A stretch of DNA of 18,470 nt from an uncultured Acidobacteriota bacterium (GTDB lineage: Bacteria; Acidobacteriota; Blastocatellia; Pyrinomonadales; Pyrinomonadaceae): assembly GCA_902826385.1 (NCBI GenBank), contig CADEEU010000023.1, positions 1-18,470 of the forward strand. The letters are read 5' to 3'. The translations under genes were made by a program, and so were the position numbers. Shown here one piece after another: positions 6,908-15,079 of the stretch. A model generated the notes under the pieces. The model did not search any database, was not told where the DNA came from, and was given only the letters and a program-made list of their open reading frames with translations. How positions within the stretch are numbered: position 1 is the stretch's first letter; each line of letters begins with the position of its first letter.

Positions 6908-7312
6908 CTAAACGATCATAGCCCTCGTTCTGCCCACGCCGATCAGCGACCTGAGATCGAGCACGAGAATGCCGTCTCCATCGATATGAGCTGTCCCGAA
7001 AGCGGCCGTTCGCGGTACATAAATGCCGTTATGCCGACAGAACATATTGGCCCGAATGATGCGGTGCCGCGCGCCTTTTTTCGCGATCATCGGATATCCA
7101 TTCACCGCGTCCGCATTCGTTGGTGAAATCCCGATCGTATGGTTTCGCTTGTCGAACAACAGTACCGCCGCCGCCGGCCTTCCCAACCGCTCAAATGCCT
7201 TTGCCCCGATCATGATCTCGCCCTTGCGGCTCAATGTAACGTGCAATCCATCGCCGTCACGGTTCACCTCCGGCCCGAACCTGAATTCTTCCCACTGCCT
7301 CTCAAACGCCAT
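6908..7312 (-). CDS. Hypothetical protein, possible compact DNA/RNA-binding or regulatory fold
   Basis: A 134-residue protein (MAFERQWEEFRFGPEVNRDG...). The ATG at 7312 is preferred over the GTG three codons upstream because GGAG lies 8 nt before the ATG. It has no signal peptide or membrane helix, so it is probably cytosolic. The first half (LHVTLSRKGEIMIGAKAFERLGRPAAAVLLFDKRNHTIGISP) has a beta-hairpin/short-helix pattern that recalls AbrB/SpoVT-like swapped-hairpin domains. The second half is basic (KKGARHRIIRANMFCR) and ends LDLRSLIGVGRTRAMIV. I do not recognise the family; the AbrB-like comparison is a weak inference. It stands alone and is downstream of the restriction/HigA patch on the same strand. 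Confidence 0.65.
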   Translation of the reverse strand: MAFERQWEEFRFGPEVNRDGDGLHVTLSRKGEIMIGAKAFERLGRPAAAVLLFDKRNHTIGISPTNADAVNGYPMIAKKGARHRIIRANMFCRHNGIYVPRTAAFGTAHIDGDGILVLDLRSLIGVGRTRAMIV

Positions 7313-7321
7313 AAAACTCAC

Positions 7322-7596
7322 TCCGACCGCAGGTTGCGATCTTTATTTTGTATCATACACGCAACATCGTCCCGTTTGCAAATATTTATTTTTATTTTAG
7401 GCGGAGCAGGCGGAGGACGAGTTCAACCGGAGCAAGCGGAGCAGGCGGCCACAGATTCCGGCCAAGCAGGAAGCCGCGGGAGCCCAGGCCGCCGTCCCCC
7501 ACAGACGACGCAGCGGAGCCGGAAGCGGATCGAGATTCAGATGTAGATTTTCGACACAAGGCGAAGGACTTGCCGCGCGTTGCGGCGTTTTGATTG
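7322..7596. other. Gene-free, G+C-rich stretch
   Basis: Between the hypothetical protein start and the HigA-like gene stop there is no convincing gene. 7395-7545 is rich in GCGGAGCAGG-type words and is open in several frames, but the translations are low-complexity Arg/Pro/Ser strings without a ribosome-binding site, typical of chance open frames in G+C-rich DNA. It may be a decayed coding remnant. Confidence 0.4.
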
Positions 7597-7658
7597 CAGC
7601 CGTGGCGTTGACGCCACGTTGGGGTCATAACGTATTTCCGTCGCGTCAGCGACGGCTG
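7597..7658. repeat. Twin-hairpin REP-like element at the end of the HigA/restriction unit
   Basis: Two perfect hairpins, CGTGGCGT-TG-ACGCCACG (7601-7618) and CCGTCGC-GTCA-GCGACGG (7638-7655), are enclosed by outer arms CAGCCGT (7597-7603) and ACGGCTG (7652-7658). It lies 18 nt beyond the HigA-like stop, so it could end or stabilise that transcript. It resembles classical bacterial REP/BIME units, and the word CCGTCGCGTCAGCGACGG is a common form of such repeats. Confidence 0.6.
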
Positions 7659-7675
7659 AAACCTTCTCGCTTTCT

Positions 7676-8077
7676 TCAGATAAACAACTCGGCCGAGACC
7701 TTGAATCTCTGGGCTAAACGTTTTGCCCGAGTTTTACTGATCGATCTGCTGCCGTTGAGCTCCCTTGAAACGGCGGACTGGGTTCCGAACACATCTTCCG
7801 GATCGGTTTGCTTCAGATCATTCTGGTCCATCAAAAACCGAAGCGCGTCCGCCGTGCTGACATCGGGCAACGGCTCAAGCCCGTCGGCCTCAAATTCTTC
7901 CAGCAACTTGGCTAACAGCTCAAACAACCTCGATTCTTCCGGCGAAAGATTCTCCTCACCCTTATCAATCAGCCCATTAAAAATCGACTCAATTCGGTCG
8001 TATTCCTTCTCGTCACCAATAACGCCCGGAACCGTTTCAGCCAGCAGCTTCCCGTAGATCATAGTGTTATAAGTCAT
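7676..8077 (-). CDS. HigA-family antitoxin-like helix-turn-helix protein, no toxin partner visible
   Basis: A 133-residue protein from the ATG at 8077; GAGG lies 7 nt upstream, and two GTG codons just before it are rejected for that reason. The N-terminal 75 residues are acidic and helical (ESIFNGLIDKGEENLSPEES, LLAKLLEEFE). The C-terminal third is an Xre-type helix-turn-helix (LRFLMDQNDLKQTDPEDVFG, TQSAVSRELNGSRSISKTRAKRLAQRFKVS), closely following the COG5499 HigA pattern. Such proteins bind their own promoter and neutralise a HigB mRNA interferase. The usual order is toxin first, but upstream (8078-8186) there is no room for or remnant of HigB. It lies on the same strand just after the restriction-modification pair, so it may be a solitary antitoxin or act as a regulator of that unit. 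Confidence 0.75.
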   Translation of the reverse strand: MTYNTMIYGKLLAETVPGVIGDEKEYDRIESIFNGLIDKGEENLSPEESRLFELLAKLLEEFEADGLEPLPDVSTADALRFLMDQNDLKQTDPEDVFGTQSAVSRELNGSRSISKTRAKRLAQRFKVSAELFI

Positions 8078-8186
8078 CACCACACCTCATTTACAATCAG
8101 CCTGCCACCGATTTTCGTAATACTCCGAAATGCGTTAACACAAAGCGAATAGCTCCGCCGAACGATCGACAAACCCGTTAGAACGA

Positions 8187-8777
8187 TCATTTTGTATCTT
8201 CAGATTGGTCAGGCCTTTGCTTAAATTTTTCCAATAGCCACTTGAGGACCGCCTGTTGGTCGGGTATCGTCGCTCGACGAATCTGGCTGAGCAAATAGAC
8301 CCGATCAGGTTTGGGAAGTGCAGTGTTTTGAAGCCCCTCGTTGCAATTCGTACAAACCGATCGAAGATTGCCGGGTGAATCATCACCGCCTTTGGACTTA
8401 TCGATGATGTGGCCCATCGTAAGCCTGACTGTTCTTGTGGTGTGGAAGGGATCAGGATCGCCGGCCGCTAGCCCACACATCTGGCACGTATAACCATTTC
8501 TTTCCAAGACCCACGCTCGCGTCTCTTTTGAGATTTTGCGGTTGAATGCCGGAAGACGTTTGTCAGTTTCAAGCAAGTATTCATCTTGCTTTAGATCGGC
8601 CCGATCCTTATGACTCAAAATCTGGTAGCCTTCCTCGTTCCGCAGTTCGCGAACCCGTCGTGCCCATTCGCTGGCACCGCCACTTGCTATCTGAATGTCT
8701 CTGGATTTAAGAACCTTTCCAAGATTGTTTAAGAAGTATTCGAGAATCAGTCTTTTCGATCCGGGTCCGCGCGCCAT
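8187..8777 (-). CDS. HNH endonuclease, probable restriction enzyme of a Type II-like system
   Basis: A 196-residue protein. Residues 1-75 look like a DNA-binding winged-helix-like region (LILEYFLNNLGKVLKSRDIQ, ASEWARRVRELRNEEGYQI). Residues 84-155 are a zinc-supported HNH domain: Cys98-x2-Cys101 (YTCQMCG), the catalytic His123 in MGHIID, Asn137 in PGNLRSVC, and Cys142-x2-Cys145 with Asn146 in CTNCNEGLQN. HNH nucleases cut DNA with a single metal ion. The gene starts 2 nt after the stop of the adjacent methyltransferase, so both are on one mRNA with the protective methylase translated first. The recognition site cannot be read from the sequence. All catalytic and zinc residues are intact. A stand-alone homing-type HNH is less likely given the coupling. 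Confidence 0.85.
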   Translation of the reverse strand: MARGPGSKRLILEYFLNNLGKVLKSRDIQIASGGASEWARRVRELRNEEGYQILSHKDRADLKQDEYLLETDKRLPAFNRKISKETRAWVLERNGYTCQMCGLAAGDPDPFHTTRTVRLTMGHIIDKSKGGDDSPGNLRSVCTNCNEGLQNTALPKPDRVYLLSQIRRATIPDQQAVLKWLLEKFKQRPDQSEDTK

Positions 8778-8779
8778 AA

Positions 8780-9655
8780 TTATTTGGAGGCTGAAATCAT
8801 GTGGAGGTTCGGTTGAACAAACTCTCCGCGTACTTTTGCAATCTCAACATACTTAGGATTTAATTCAACGAGAATTGACTTTCGCCCTAACTCCGTTGCG
8901 GCGACACCGGTTGTTCCAGAGCCGCCGAAGGGATCGAGAATGACGTCGTTTGCTTTGGAACCAAGTTGAATGCAGCGGCGGGCCAGTTCTCTCGGAAAGG
9001 CAGCGGGATGACCATTTCCGTTGGGCTCCGGTCCGAGGATCCAGAAGTTTCTGAGATTGGCTCCGCTTGCTTCCCGAAAACCATTAGGATTATAGAAATA
9101 AGTTGGCGATTTCGTGAGAAGGAAAATTTCCTCCGTAGACGTCGTCGGCCTGTTCTTTACGCTCTCAGGCATCGCGGTTTTCTTAACCCAAGTGATACGG
9201 GAGCGCAAAAACCAGCCGTCCTCCTGCAAGGCAAACGCTACTCTCCACGGAAGCCCCATGAGATCACGATCTTTTAGTCCCCAGACATCAGGAACCTTAC
9301 AGTTACGCCTTTGGATTAATTTCTTGGTGTTGCCCACGATTGCGTTGGGACCATGGCGACCTGTTCCGCCGTTTCGAGCATATCCATCACCGACGTTTAA
9401 CCACACTGTACCGTCCTTTCGTAAAACTCTACGAACCTCGCAAAACACGGCAACAAGGCCCTCAACGTATTTTTCTGGCGAATCCTCGGCTCCGATCTGG
9501 TGCGGATGATCATAATCCCGCAGGCCCCAATATGGCGGAGAAGTTACACAGCACTGAACACTCTCGCTTTCCAATTTCGGAAGCATTTCAAGGCAATTCC
9601 CCTGAATCACTCGATGGCGTTCTAAATCATCAACACTTTTGTGAATCAGCAACAT
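8780..9655 (-). CDS. Site-specific DNA methyltransferase (N4-cytosine or N6-adenine, beta class)
   Basis: A 291-residue protein from the ATG at 9655. The catalytic motif IV is TSPPYWG (residues 38-44) near the N-terminus, and the AdoMet-binding motif I is DPFGGSGTT (241-249) near the C-terminus; this IV-then-I order defines beta-class enzymes. SPPY is more usual for N4-cytosine methyltransferases, but the modified base is not certain. The variable middle (residues 95-200) would hold the target-recognition region. An ATG at 9664 is also in frame, but it overlaps a consensus -10 (TATAATG), so the mRNA probably starts at or next to the 9655 ATG. It lies 5' of the HNH nuclease and is divergent from dnaX. 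Confidence 0.88.
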   Translation of the reverse strand: MLLIHKSVDDLERHRVIQGNCLEMLPKLESESVQCCVTSPPYWGLRDYDHPHQIGAEDSPEKYVEGLVAVFCEVRRVLRKDGTVWLNVGDGYARNGGTGRHGPNAIVGNTKKLIQRRNCKVPDVWGLKDRDLMGLPWRVAFALQEDGWFLRSRITWVKKTAMPESVKNRPTTSTEEIFLLTKSPTYFYNPNGFREASGANLRNFWILGPEPNGNGHPAAFPRELARRCIQLGSKANDVILDPFGGSGTTGVAATELGRKSILVELNPKYVEIAKVRGEFVQPNLHMISASK

Positions 9656-9662
9656 TGGCAAC

Positions 9663-9691
9663 ATTATAAACTGGAATGCAGAGATTCAACA
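9663..9691 (-). promoter_or_regulatory. Putative promoter of the restriction-modification unit (leaderless transcript)
   Basis: On the minus strand TATAAT (9668-9663) is a perfect -10. A weak -35 (TGTTGA, 9691-9686) lies 17 nt upstream, or TTGAAT with a 15-nt spacer. Transcription would begin about 7 nt downstream, at the ATG of 9655, implying a leaderless methyltransferase mRNA. Confidence 0.45.
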
Positions 9692-9734
9692 GTTGGCATT
9701 ATTGCGCAATCGAAAGGCGTTCAGATGCTTACCT

Positions 9735-9763
9735 TTTACTAATCCGAAGTTAGCCATTACAAT
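9735..9763 (+). promoter_or_regulatory. Putative dnaX promoter
   Basis: TTTACT (9735-9740), a 17-nt spacer and TACAAT (9758-9763) make a fair sigma-70 promoter. The predicted start near 9770 leaves a leader of only about 10 nt before the dnaX ATG at 9779, where no Shine-Dalgarno sequence is present. Confidence 0.45.
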
Positions 9764-9778
9764 TGACCTGAACCAAAA

Positions 9779-11629
<1,851 letters not shown>

Positions 11630-11692
11630 ACGGAACCTTGCACGCTCGCCTTTCGTATTTTGAATAGATTTGGCAGAATCAGTGCATACCGA

Positions 11693-12568
11693 ATGAAAAA
11701 CAAACTTGCCCCGGCAAAACCGCATTTTTCACTCGTGCTGATCGCAATTCTCTTCAGCAGCATTGCCGCGTTCGGGCAATCGGATCAACCATTTTCACTA
11801 AACACCTCGCCGCTGCCGGCACCGACCGCTCCGGTCAATGATTACGCGGGCGTAATCGACGCCGCGACAAAAGCACAGCTCGATAAACGGCTGATCGATT
11901 TTAAGAAAAGCTCGGGCGTCGAGATCGGCGTTGCCGTCGTTAAAACTACAGGCGAACGCGCGATCTTCGACTATTCGCTCGCGGTCGCCCGCGGCTGGAA
12001 GATCGGCTCGAAAGAAGACGACAACCCAAGCGCTCTGTTGTTTGTCGCGATCGACGACCGCAAATATTTCACGCAGGTTAGCAAAGACCTCGAGGACGAA
12101 CTGCCCGACGGCATCGTCGGCAACCTGCAGCGGCAATACCTCGTGCCTGAGTTTCGGAAACAGAACTACACTAAAGGCATTTCGGACACGATCGAGGGTT
12201 ACATTAAGCGTATCGAATCCGTCCGCAGCGGCAAGGCACAACCAACCGCCTCACCCGCCGGATCGCGTTCGGACGACGGTTTGCCTTCGGGGTTTTTCAC
12301 GCTATTTTGCTGCCTGGTCGCCGGACTTGTCATCGTGCTGATAATTCTGGCCAATCGCGGGGGCGGGTCCAAATCGAACCGTGATCATGACCGATGGGGC
12401 GGCGGATTCGGAGGCGGCGGATCGGCTTTGCCCTGGATAATCGGGTCGGGAATCGGAAGTTCGGGCGGCTCCTCATCGTCAAGTGATTGGGGTTCGAGCG
12501 GTTCCGGTTGGGGTGGCTTTGGCGGCGGTGGAGACTTTGGCGGCGGCGGAGCGGGAGGAGATTGGTAA
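11693..12568 (+). CDS. TPM-domain (YgcG-like) exported membrane protein with glycine-rich tail
   Basis: A 291-residue protein. The ATG at 11693 gives a proper signal peptide (SLVLIAILFSSIAAFG then QSDQ); an upstream TTG at 11660 is less likely. Residues 47-165 form the TPM (TLP18.3/Psb32/MOLO-1) domain: VNDYAGVIDAATKAQLDKRL, SGVEIGVAVVKTT, the acidic SKEDDNPSALLFVAIDDRK, and LPDGIVGNLQRQYLVPEF. TPM domains were described as acid phosphatase-like and as photosystem repair factors; their bacterial role is unclear. A transmembrane helix (about 191-211) is followed by a Gly/Ser/Trp-rich tail, the usual YgcG ending. The domain would face the periplasm and the tail the cytoplasm. TPM proteins are commonly paired with LemA, which here is the third gene downstream. 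The next gene starts 3 nt after its stop. Confidence 0.85.
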   Translation: MKNKLAPAKPHFSLVLIAILFSSIAAFGQSDQPFSLNTSPLPAPTAPVNDYAGVIDAATKAQLDKRLIDFKKSSGVEIGVAVVKTTGERAIFDYSLAVARGWKIGSKEDDNPSALLFVAIDDRKYFTQVSKDLEDELPDGIVGNLQRQYLVPEFRKQNYTKGISDTIEGYIKRIESVRSGKAQPTASPAGSRSDDGLPSGFFTLFCCLVAGLVIVLIILANRGGGSKSNRDHDRWGGGFGGGGSALPWIIGSGIGSSGGSSSSSDWGSSGSGWGGFGGGGDFGGGGAGGDW

Positions 12569-12571
12569 AAA

Positions 12572-13291
12572 ATGACACACCAATTTGAAGCGTTCATTGA
12601 CGATTTGAAAAGCACGCACGGCCGGAACCTGGCTTCGGTGACGCTGTACGGTTCGGCCGCCGCGGGCGATTTTATTCCTGCGAAATCGGACTATAATCTA
12701 CTGATCGCGCTTCATCGCATCGCTCCGGAAGATTTGCGAAACGCACACGCTTGCGTTCGCGAATGGCATAGGATGGGTCATCCGGTGCCGGTTTACTTCA
12801 CGGTGTCCGAGCTTCAAAACGCGGCCGACGTGTTCCCCATCGAATTTCATCAGATGGAGGTCGCCCGAAAAGTTCTCTACGGCACCGATGTTCTCGCAAG
12901 TTTGAAAATCTCGGACGCGTTCTTGCGTCACCAGGTTGAGTACGAGCTGCGCAGCAAGCTGATCCAGCTTCGGCGGCAATACATCCCGGCGTCGGCGTCG
13001 GTCGATGGGCTCAAAAATCTGATGGGTGACAGCCTGGCCAGTTTTTCGGCCTTGTTCAGGGCGGTGCTGCTCCTGCACGGTGTAAATCCGCCAGCAACTA
13101 AGCACGAGATCGTGGCCCTGACAATTCAACGCCTCGGCCTGGACGGGACGGTATTTGAAAAAATATTTAATATTCGTGAGAATAATTTTACCGGAAAATT
13201 TGAGGATGCTGAGGCCAACCGGCTGTTTGGCGAGTACATGGAACAGATCGAACGAGTAATTGATTCGGTTGATAGAGTGGGGAAAGTGTAG
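12572..13291 (+). CDS. Nucleotidyltransferase-fold protein with an altered DxD motif
   Basis: A 239-residue protein beginning 3 nt after the TPM gene. The N-terminus carries the nucleotidyltransferase signature TLYGSAAAGDFIPAKSDYNL: the Gly27-Ser28 motif followed 12 residues on by Asp40-x-Asn42. In active members the second position is Asp or Glu; Asn here suggests weakened or lost catalysis, or a binding role. The middle (VARKVLYGTDVLASLKISDA) and the helical C-terminal half (EYELRSKLIQLRRQYI, LASFSALFRAVLLLHG) recall HEPN/KNTase-C-like helical partners. No signal peptide is present, so it is cytosolic. Its position between TPM and LemA genes implies a shared membrane-related role. The last codons and the TAG lie in the left arm of a palindromic repeat. 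Fold fairly sure, function unknown. Confidence 0.65.
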   Translation: MTHQFEAFIDDLKSTHGRNLASVTLYGSAAAGDFIPAKSDYNLLIALHRIAPEDLRNAHACVREWHRMGHPVPVYFTVSELQNAADVFPIEFHQMEVARKVLYGTDVLASLKISDAFLRHQVEYELRSKLIQLRRQYIPASASVDGLKNLMGDSLASFSALFRAVLLLHGVNPPATKHEIVALTIQRLGLDGTVFEKIFNIRENNFTGKFEDAEANRLFGEYMEQIERVIDSVDRVGKV

Positions 13292-13356
13292 GACAGGCCC
13301 TCGCCCTGTCTCGTACCATATTTGGACCCGGACAGACCTAAAGGTTTGTCCTACAC
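13286..13356. repeat. Cruciform-type palindromic element inside the TPM-LemA operon
   Basis: The perfect outer arms GTGTAGGACA (13286-13295) and TGTCCTACAC (13347-13356) enclose two inner hairpins: GACAGG-CCCTCGC-CCTGTC (13292-13310) and GGACAGACCT-AA-AGGTTTGTCC (13330-13351). The left arm overlaps the end of the nucleotidyltransferase-like gene and supplies its TAG. It ends 5 nt before the LemA Shine-Dalgarno, so it could alter LemA expression relative to the upstream genes. Confidence 0.7.
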
Positions 13357-13373
13357 AGTTAAGGAGAAGAACA

Positions 13374-14045
13374 ATGAAAAGAGCAATTTTGTTGACCGTC
13401 GCGCTGGTTGCCGCATTTGGCCTGAGCGGCTGCAGCTATAATGAACTTACCGCCAAACAACAGCAGGTAAAAGGAAAATGGGCCAACGTCGAAAGCTCGA
13501 TGCAGCGTCGTGCGGACCTGATCCCAAATCTGGTCGAAGCAGCCAAAATGGCCGGCGTCCAGGAACAGGAAGTTTTCGGGCAGATCGCGGACGCTCGTTC
13601 GCGGCTTCTGAATGCTCAGCAAGCCCAGCCAGCGGGCACGGACGGAGATAAAACACCTGAGCAAAAGCAGGCTGTGATCGATGCAAACAATAGCTTTGGC
13701 GGAACGATCGGGCGTTTGCTGGTACTTCAGGAAAACTATCCCGTGCTCCGGTCGAACGAATCTTTCCTAAAACTGCAGGATGAGCTTTCGGGCACCGAGA
13801 ATCGCATCAATACGGCACGAATCGATTTTAACGATACCGTAACTGCTTACAACACGACGAGAAACTCGTTTCCCGCCGTACTGACCGCTGGCTTGCTTGG
13901 ATTCAAGGAAGAGCCGTTCTTCCAGGCCGATGAAGGAGCACGACAGGCGCCAAAGATTTCTGACGCAAATTCATTGAGGAGGCCGGCCACGGCACCCAAC
14001 GCACCGGCACCGGCCGCAAATGCTCCGGCGGCCAACAAACCATAA
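13374..14045 (+). CDS. lemA: LemA family lipoprotein
   Basis: A 223-residue protein from the ATG at 13374, chosen because AAGGAG lies 8 nt upstream and because it opens a lipoprotein signal (MKRAILLTVALVAAFGLSGC, lipobox LSGC with Cys20). The domain is typical LemA: WANVESSMQRRADLIPNLVE, then LLVLQENYPVLRSNESFLKL, LSGTENRINTARIDFNDTV and YNTTRNSFP. LemA proteins are long helical bundles anchored in the membrane; their role is not settled, but they regularly occur with TPM-domain proteins, as here. The C-terminal 30 residues are a low-complexity Ala/Pro tail (APNAPAPAANAPAANK). Its stop codon abuts, with no base between, the stop of the convergent Cys-rich gene at 14046; no terminator separates the two units. 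Confidence 0.9.
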   Translation: MKRAILLTVALVAAFGLSGCSYNELTAKQQQVKGKWANVESSMQRRADLIPNLVEAAKMAGVQEQEVFGQIADARSRLLNAQQAQPAGTDGDKTPEQKQAVIDANNSFGGTIGRLLVLQENYPVLRSNESFLKLQDELSGTENRINTARIDFNDTVTAYNTTRNSFPAVLTAGLLGFKEEPFFQADEGARQAPKISDANSLRRPATAPNAPAPAANAPAANKP

Positions 14046-14354
14046 CTAAAAGCCCCTCGAACTGCACATTGAGCAGTGATCGCAAGGCTTGCCGTTCGGC
14101 TCGAACGTGCAGGCCTTTTCGTTTTTGAGGCCTTCGATTATCCGATCGGCGACCGCTTCAAGAACGGCAAACTTTTCCTGGCTGGGATGAACGGATTGCG
14201 GATTACGGATTGACTGCGGATTCGAAGCGGATTCGAGTTTGTCTAAGCGGTGATTGATTTTCTCGAGAATAGCAAACACGGACGGAAGATCGCCGTTCTG
14301 CTCAGATTCGAGCAACTTTGTAATTCGTTCGGCTAATTTTCGGGTGTCACTCAT
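14046..14354 (-). CDS. Small protein with C-terminal four-cysteine motif, last gene of the microcompartment unit
   Basis: A 102-residue protein of unrecognised family. Residues 1-40 are amphipathic and helical (TRKLAERITKLLESEQNGDL, FAILEKINHRLDKLE). Residues 41-60 are a polar linker (ESASNPQSIRNPQSVHPS). Residues 60-80 form another helix (EKFAVLEAVADRIIEGL). The C-terminus is CTFEPNGKPCDHCSMCSSRG, with Cys82-x8-Cys91-x2-Cys94-x2-Cys97, a good metal or Fe-S ligand set. The start overlaps by 8 nt the end of the frameshifted four-helix-bundle gene, which implies coupling. It follows the shell genes on the same strand, so it could be a cargo or accessory protein, but a chance neighbour cannot be excluded. 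Confidence 0.65.
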   Translation of the reverse strand: MSDTRKLAERITKLLESEQNGDLPSVFAILEKINHRLDKLESASNPQSIRNPQSVHPSQEKFAVLEAVADRIIEGLKNEKACTFEPNGKPCDHCSMCSSRGF

Positions 14355-14702
14355 TTACTCTCGTCGTCTTCGATATAGATGTCGTCAGCTTGATCAACTC
14401 TACGCACTCCGCATTGATCGAATCATACTCTTTGTCCGCCAAAAATTCTCCTTCGTGAAGAATCATGAGCCAGAACTCGGTCTCTGCGGCCCTTTTCTCA
14501 TAGCAACATACATCTCGGACGCAAAACCTTGCCGTGACTCAGCCTGCGTGGCCTCTTTAACGTGTTTTGCAATGAAGGTTCCCGCCAGCAAAATCTGCTT
14601 GCTCAAAACGTACTCATGTCTTTCGTGAGTCAGATACCGATAAAGCTTTACAATCCGCAAAGCAAACTTAATCGACTTTTCAAGAACAAGACTTTGAGAC
14701 AT
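14347..14702 (-). pseudogene. Four-helix bundle protein (S23/TIGR02436 type), interrupted by a frameshift
   Basis: The ATG at 14702 opens a typical four-helix bundle protein: KSIKFALRIVKLYRYLTHER, EYVLSKQILLAGTFIAKHVK, EATQAESRQGF, EMYVAMRK. The family continues with an A-x-E-T-x-[YF]-W-L segment, but here the frame reads GPQRPSSGS and stops. In the -1 frame the expected continuation is intact: AAETEFWLMILHEGEFLADK, then EYDSINAECVELIKLTTSIS, to a TGA at 14347-14349. The break is at AAAAGGG (14490-14496). Restored, the protein would be about 117 residues, the normal length. It is either a recent pseudogene or a sequencing error in a homopolymer; the site does not fit a classical slippery heptamer. 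These proteins have no settled function. It follows the shell genes after a palindromic repeat. Confidence 0.75.
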
Positions 14703-14713
14703 AAAAATCTTAA

Positions 14714-14796
14714 AACTATCAACTATTAACTAGAAAACTATTAACTGATTAGAACAAACAGACAGTTGATAGTTCTACAGTTAATAGTTGATAGTT
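14714..14796. repeat. Palindromic repeat, perfect 18-bp inverted arms
   Basis: AACTATCAACTATTAACT (14714-14731) is exactly inverted at 14779-14796 (AGTTAATAGTTGATAGTT). Further partial copies lie between (AAAACTATTAACT at 14735-14746, AGTTGATAGTT at 14764-14774). The arms consist of tandem 8-mers (AACTATCA/AACTATTA). The right end reaches into the stop codon of the adjacent BMC-P gene. The stretch is very A/T-rich compared with its surroundings. Confidence 0.8.
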
Positions 14797-15079
14797 ATTT
14801 TTCGGCCGGCAAAAGATCTACATAATCAACAACAGCAACAATTGCCGAATCAATCGCTGCACCCGGCTTGCCGGTTGCGGCGGTTGAGGCGGACCAGCCT
14901 TCCTGGGCTATTACGACGATGTCTCCTTCTCCGGAATCGACCGAATCTAGGGCGAGGCAGGTGTATTCCATGTCATCGCCTTCTGGCGTAATCTGGCGGC
15001 AGAGCATTATCCGCGAGCCTTCGTATCGCTGGTTCTTTTGGGTCGCAACGACGTTACCTATGACGCGGGCTATCAGCAT
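14795..15079 (-). CDS. Microcompartment vertex protein BMC-P (EutN/CcmL family), copy 1
   Basis: A 94-residue pentameric shell protein that caps vertices of an icosahedral bacterial microcompartment. The family core is clear: MLIARVIGNVVATQKNQRYE, GSRIMLCRQI, LALDSVDSGEGDIVVIAQ, then AIDSAIVAVVDYVDL. The GxGD/E turn and closing IDSAIVAVVD strand are standard. The loop EGWSASTAATGKPG differs from the other two copies, as expected for paralogues with separate vertex roles. The ATG overlaps the TAA of the preceding BMC-P by one base (TAATG), so the two are translationally coupled. It is the last shell gene of the operon. Confidence 0.93.
   Translation of the reverse strand: MLIARVIGNVVATQKNQRYEGSRIMLCRQITPEGDDMEYTCLALDSVDSGEGDIVVIAQEGWSASTAATGKPGAAIDSAIVAVVDYVDLLPAEK

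Noticed and set aside
7139..7593. Overlapping open frames in the G+C-rich stretch after the hypothetical gene
   Set aside because: Arg/Pro/Ser-rich low-complexity translations in several frames at once, no ribosome-binding site, no family pattern.
8078..8186. Possible remnant of a HigB toxin upstream of the HigA-like gene
   Set aside because: All three minus-strand frames were read; none shows the HigB C-terminal pattern and stops are frequent.
14490..14496. Programmed -1 frameshift in the four-helix-bundle gene
   Set aside because: AAA-GGG does not permit simultaneous re-pairing of both tRNAs in the -1 frame, and no stimulatory structure is evident; mutation or read error is simpler.
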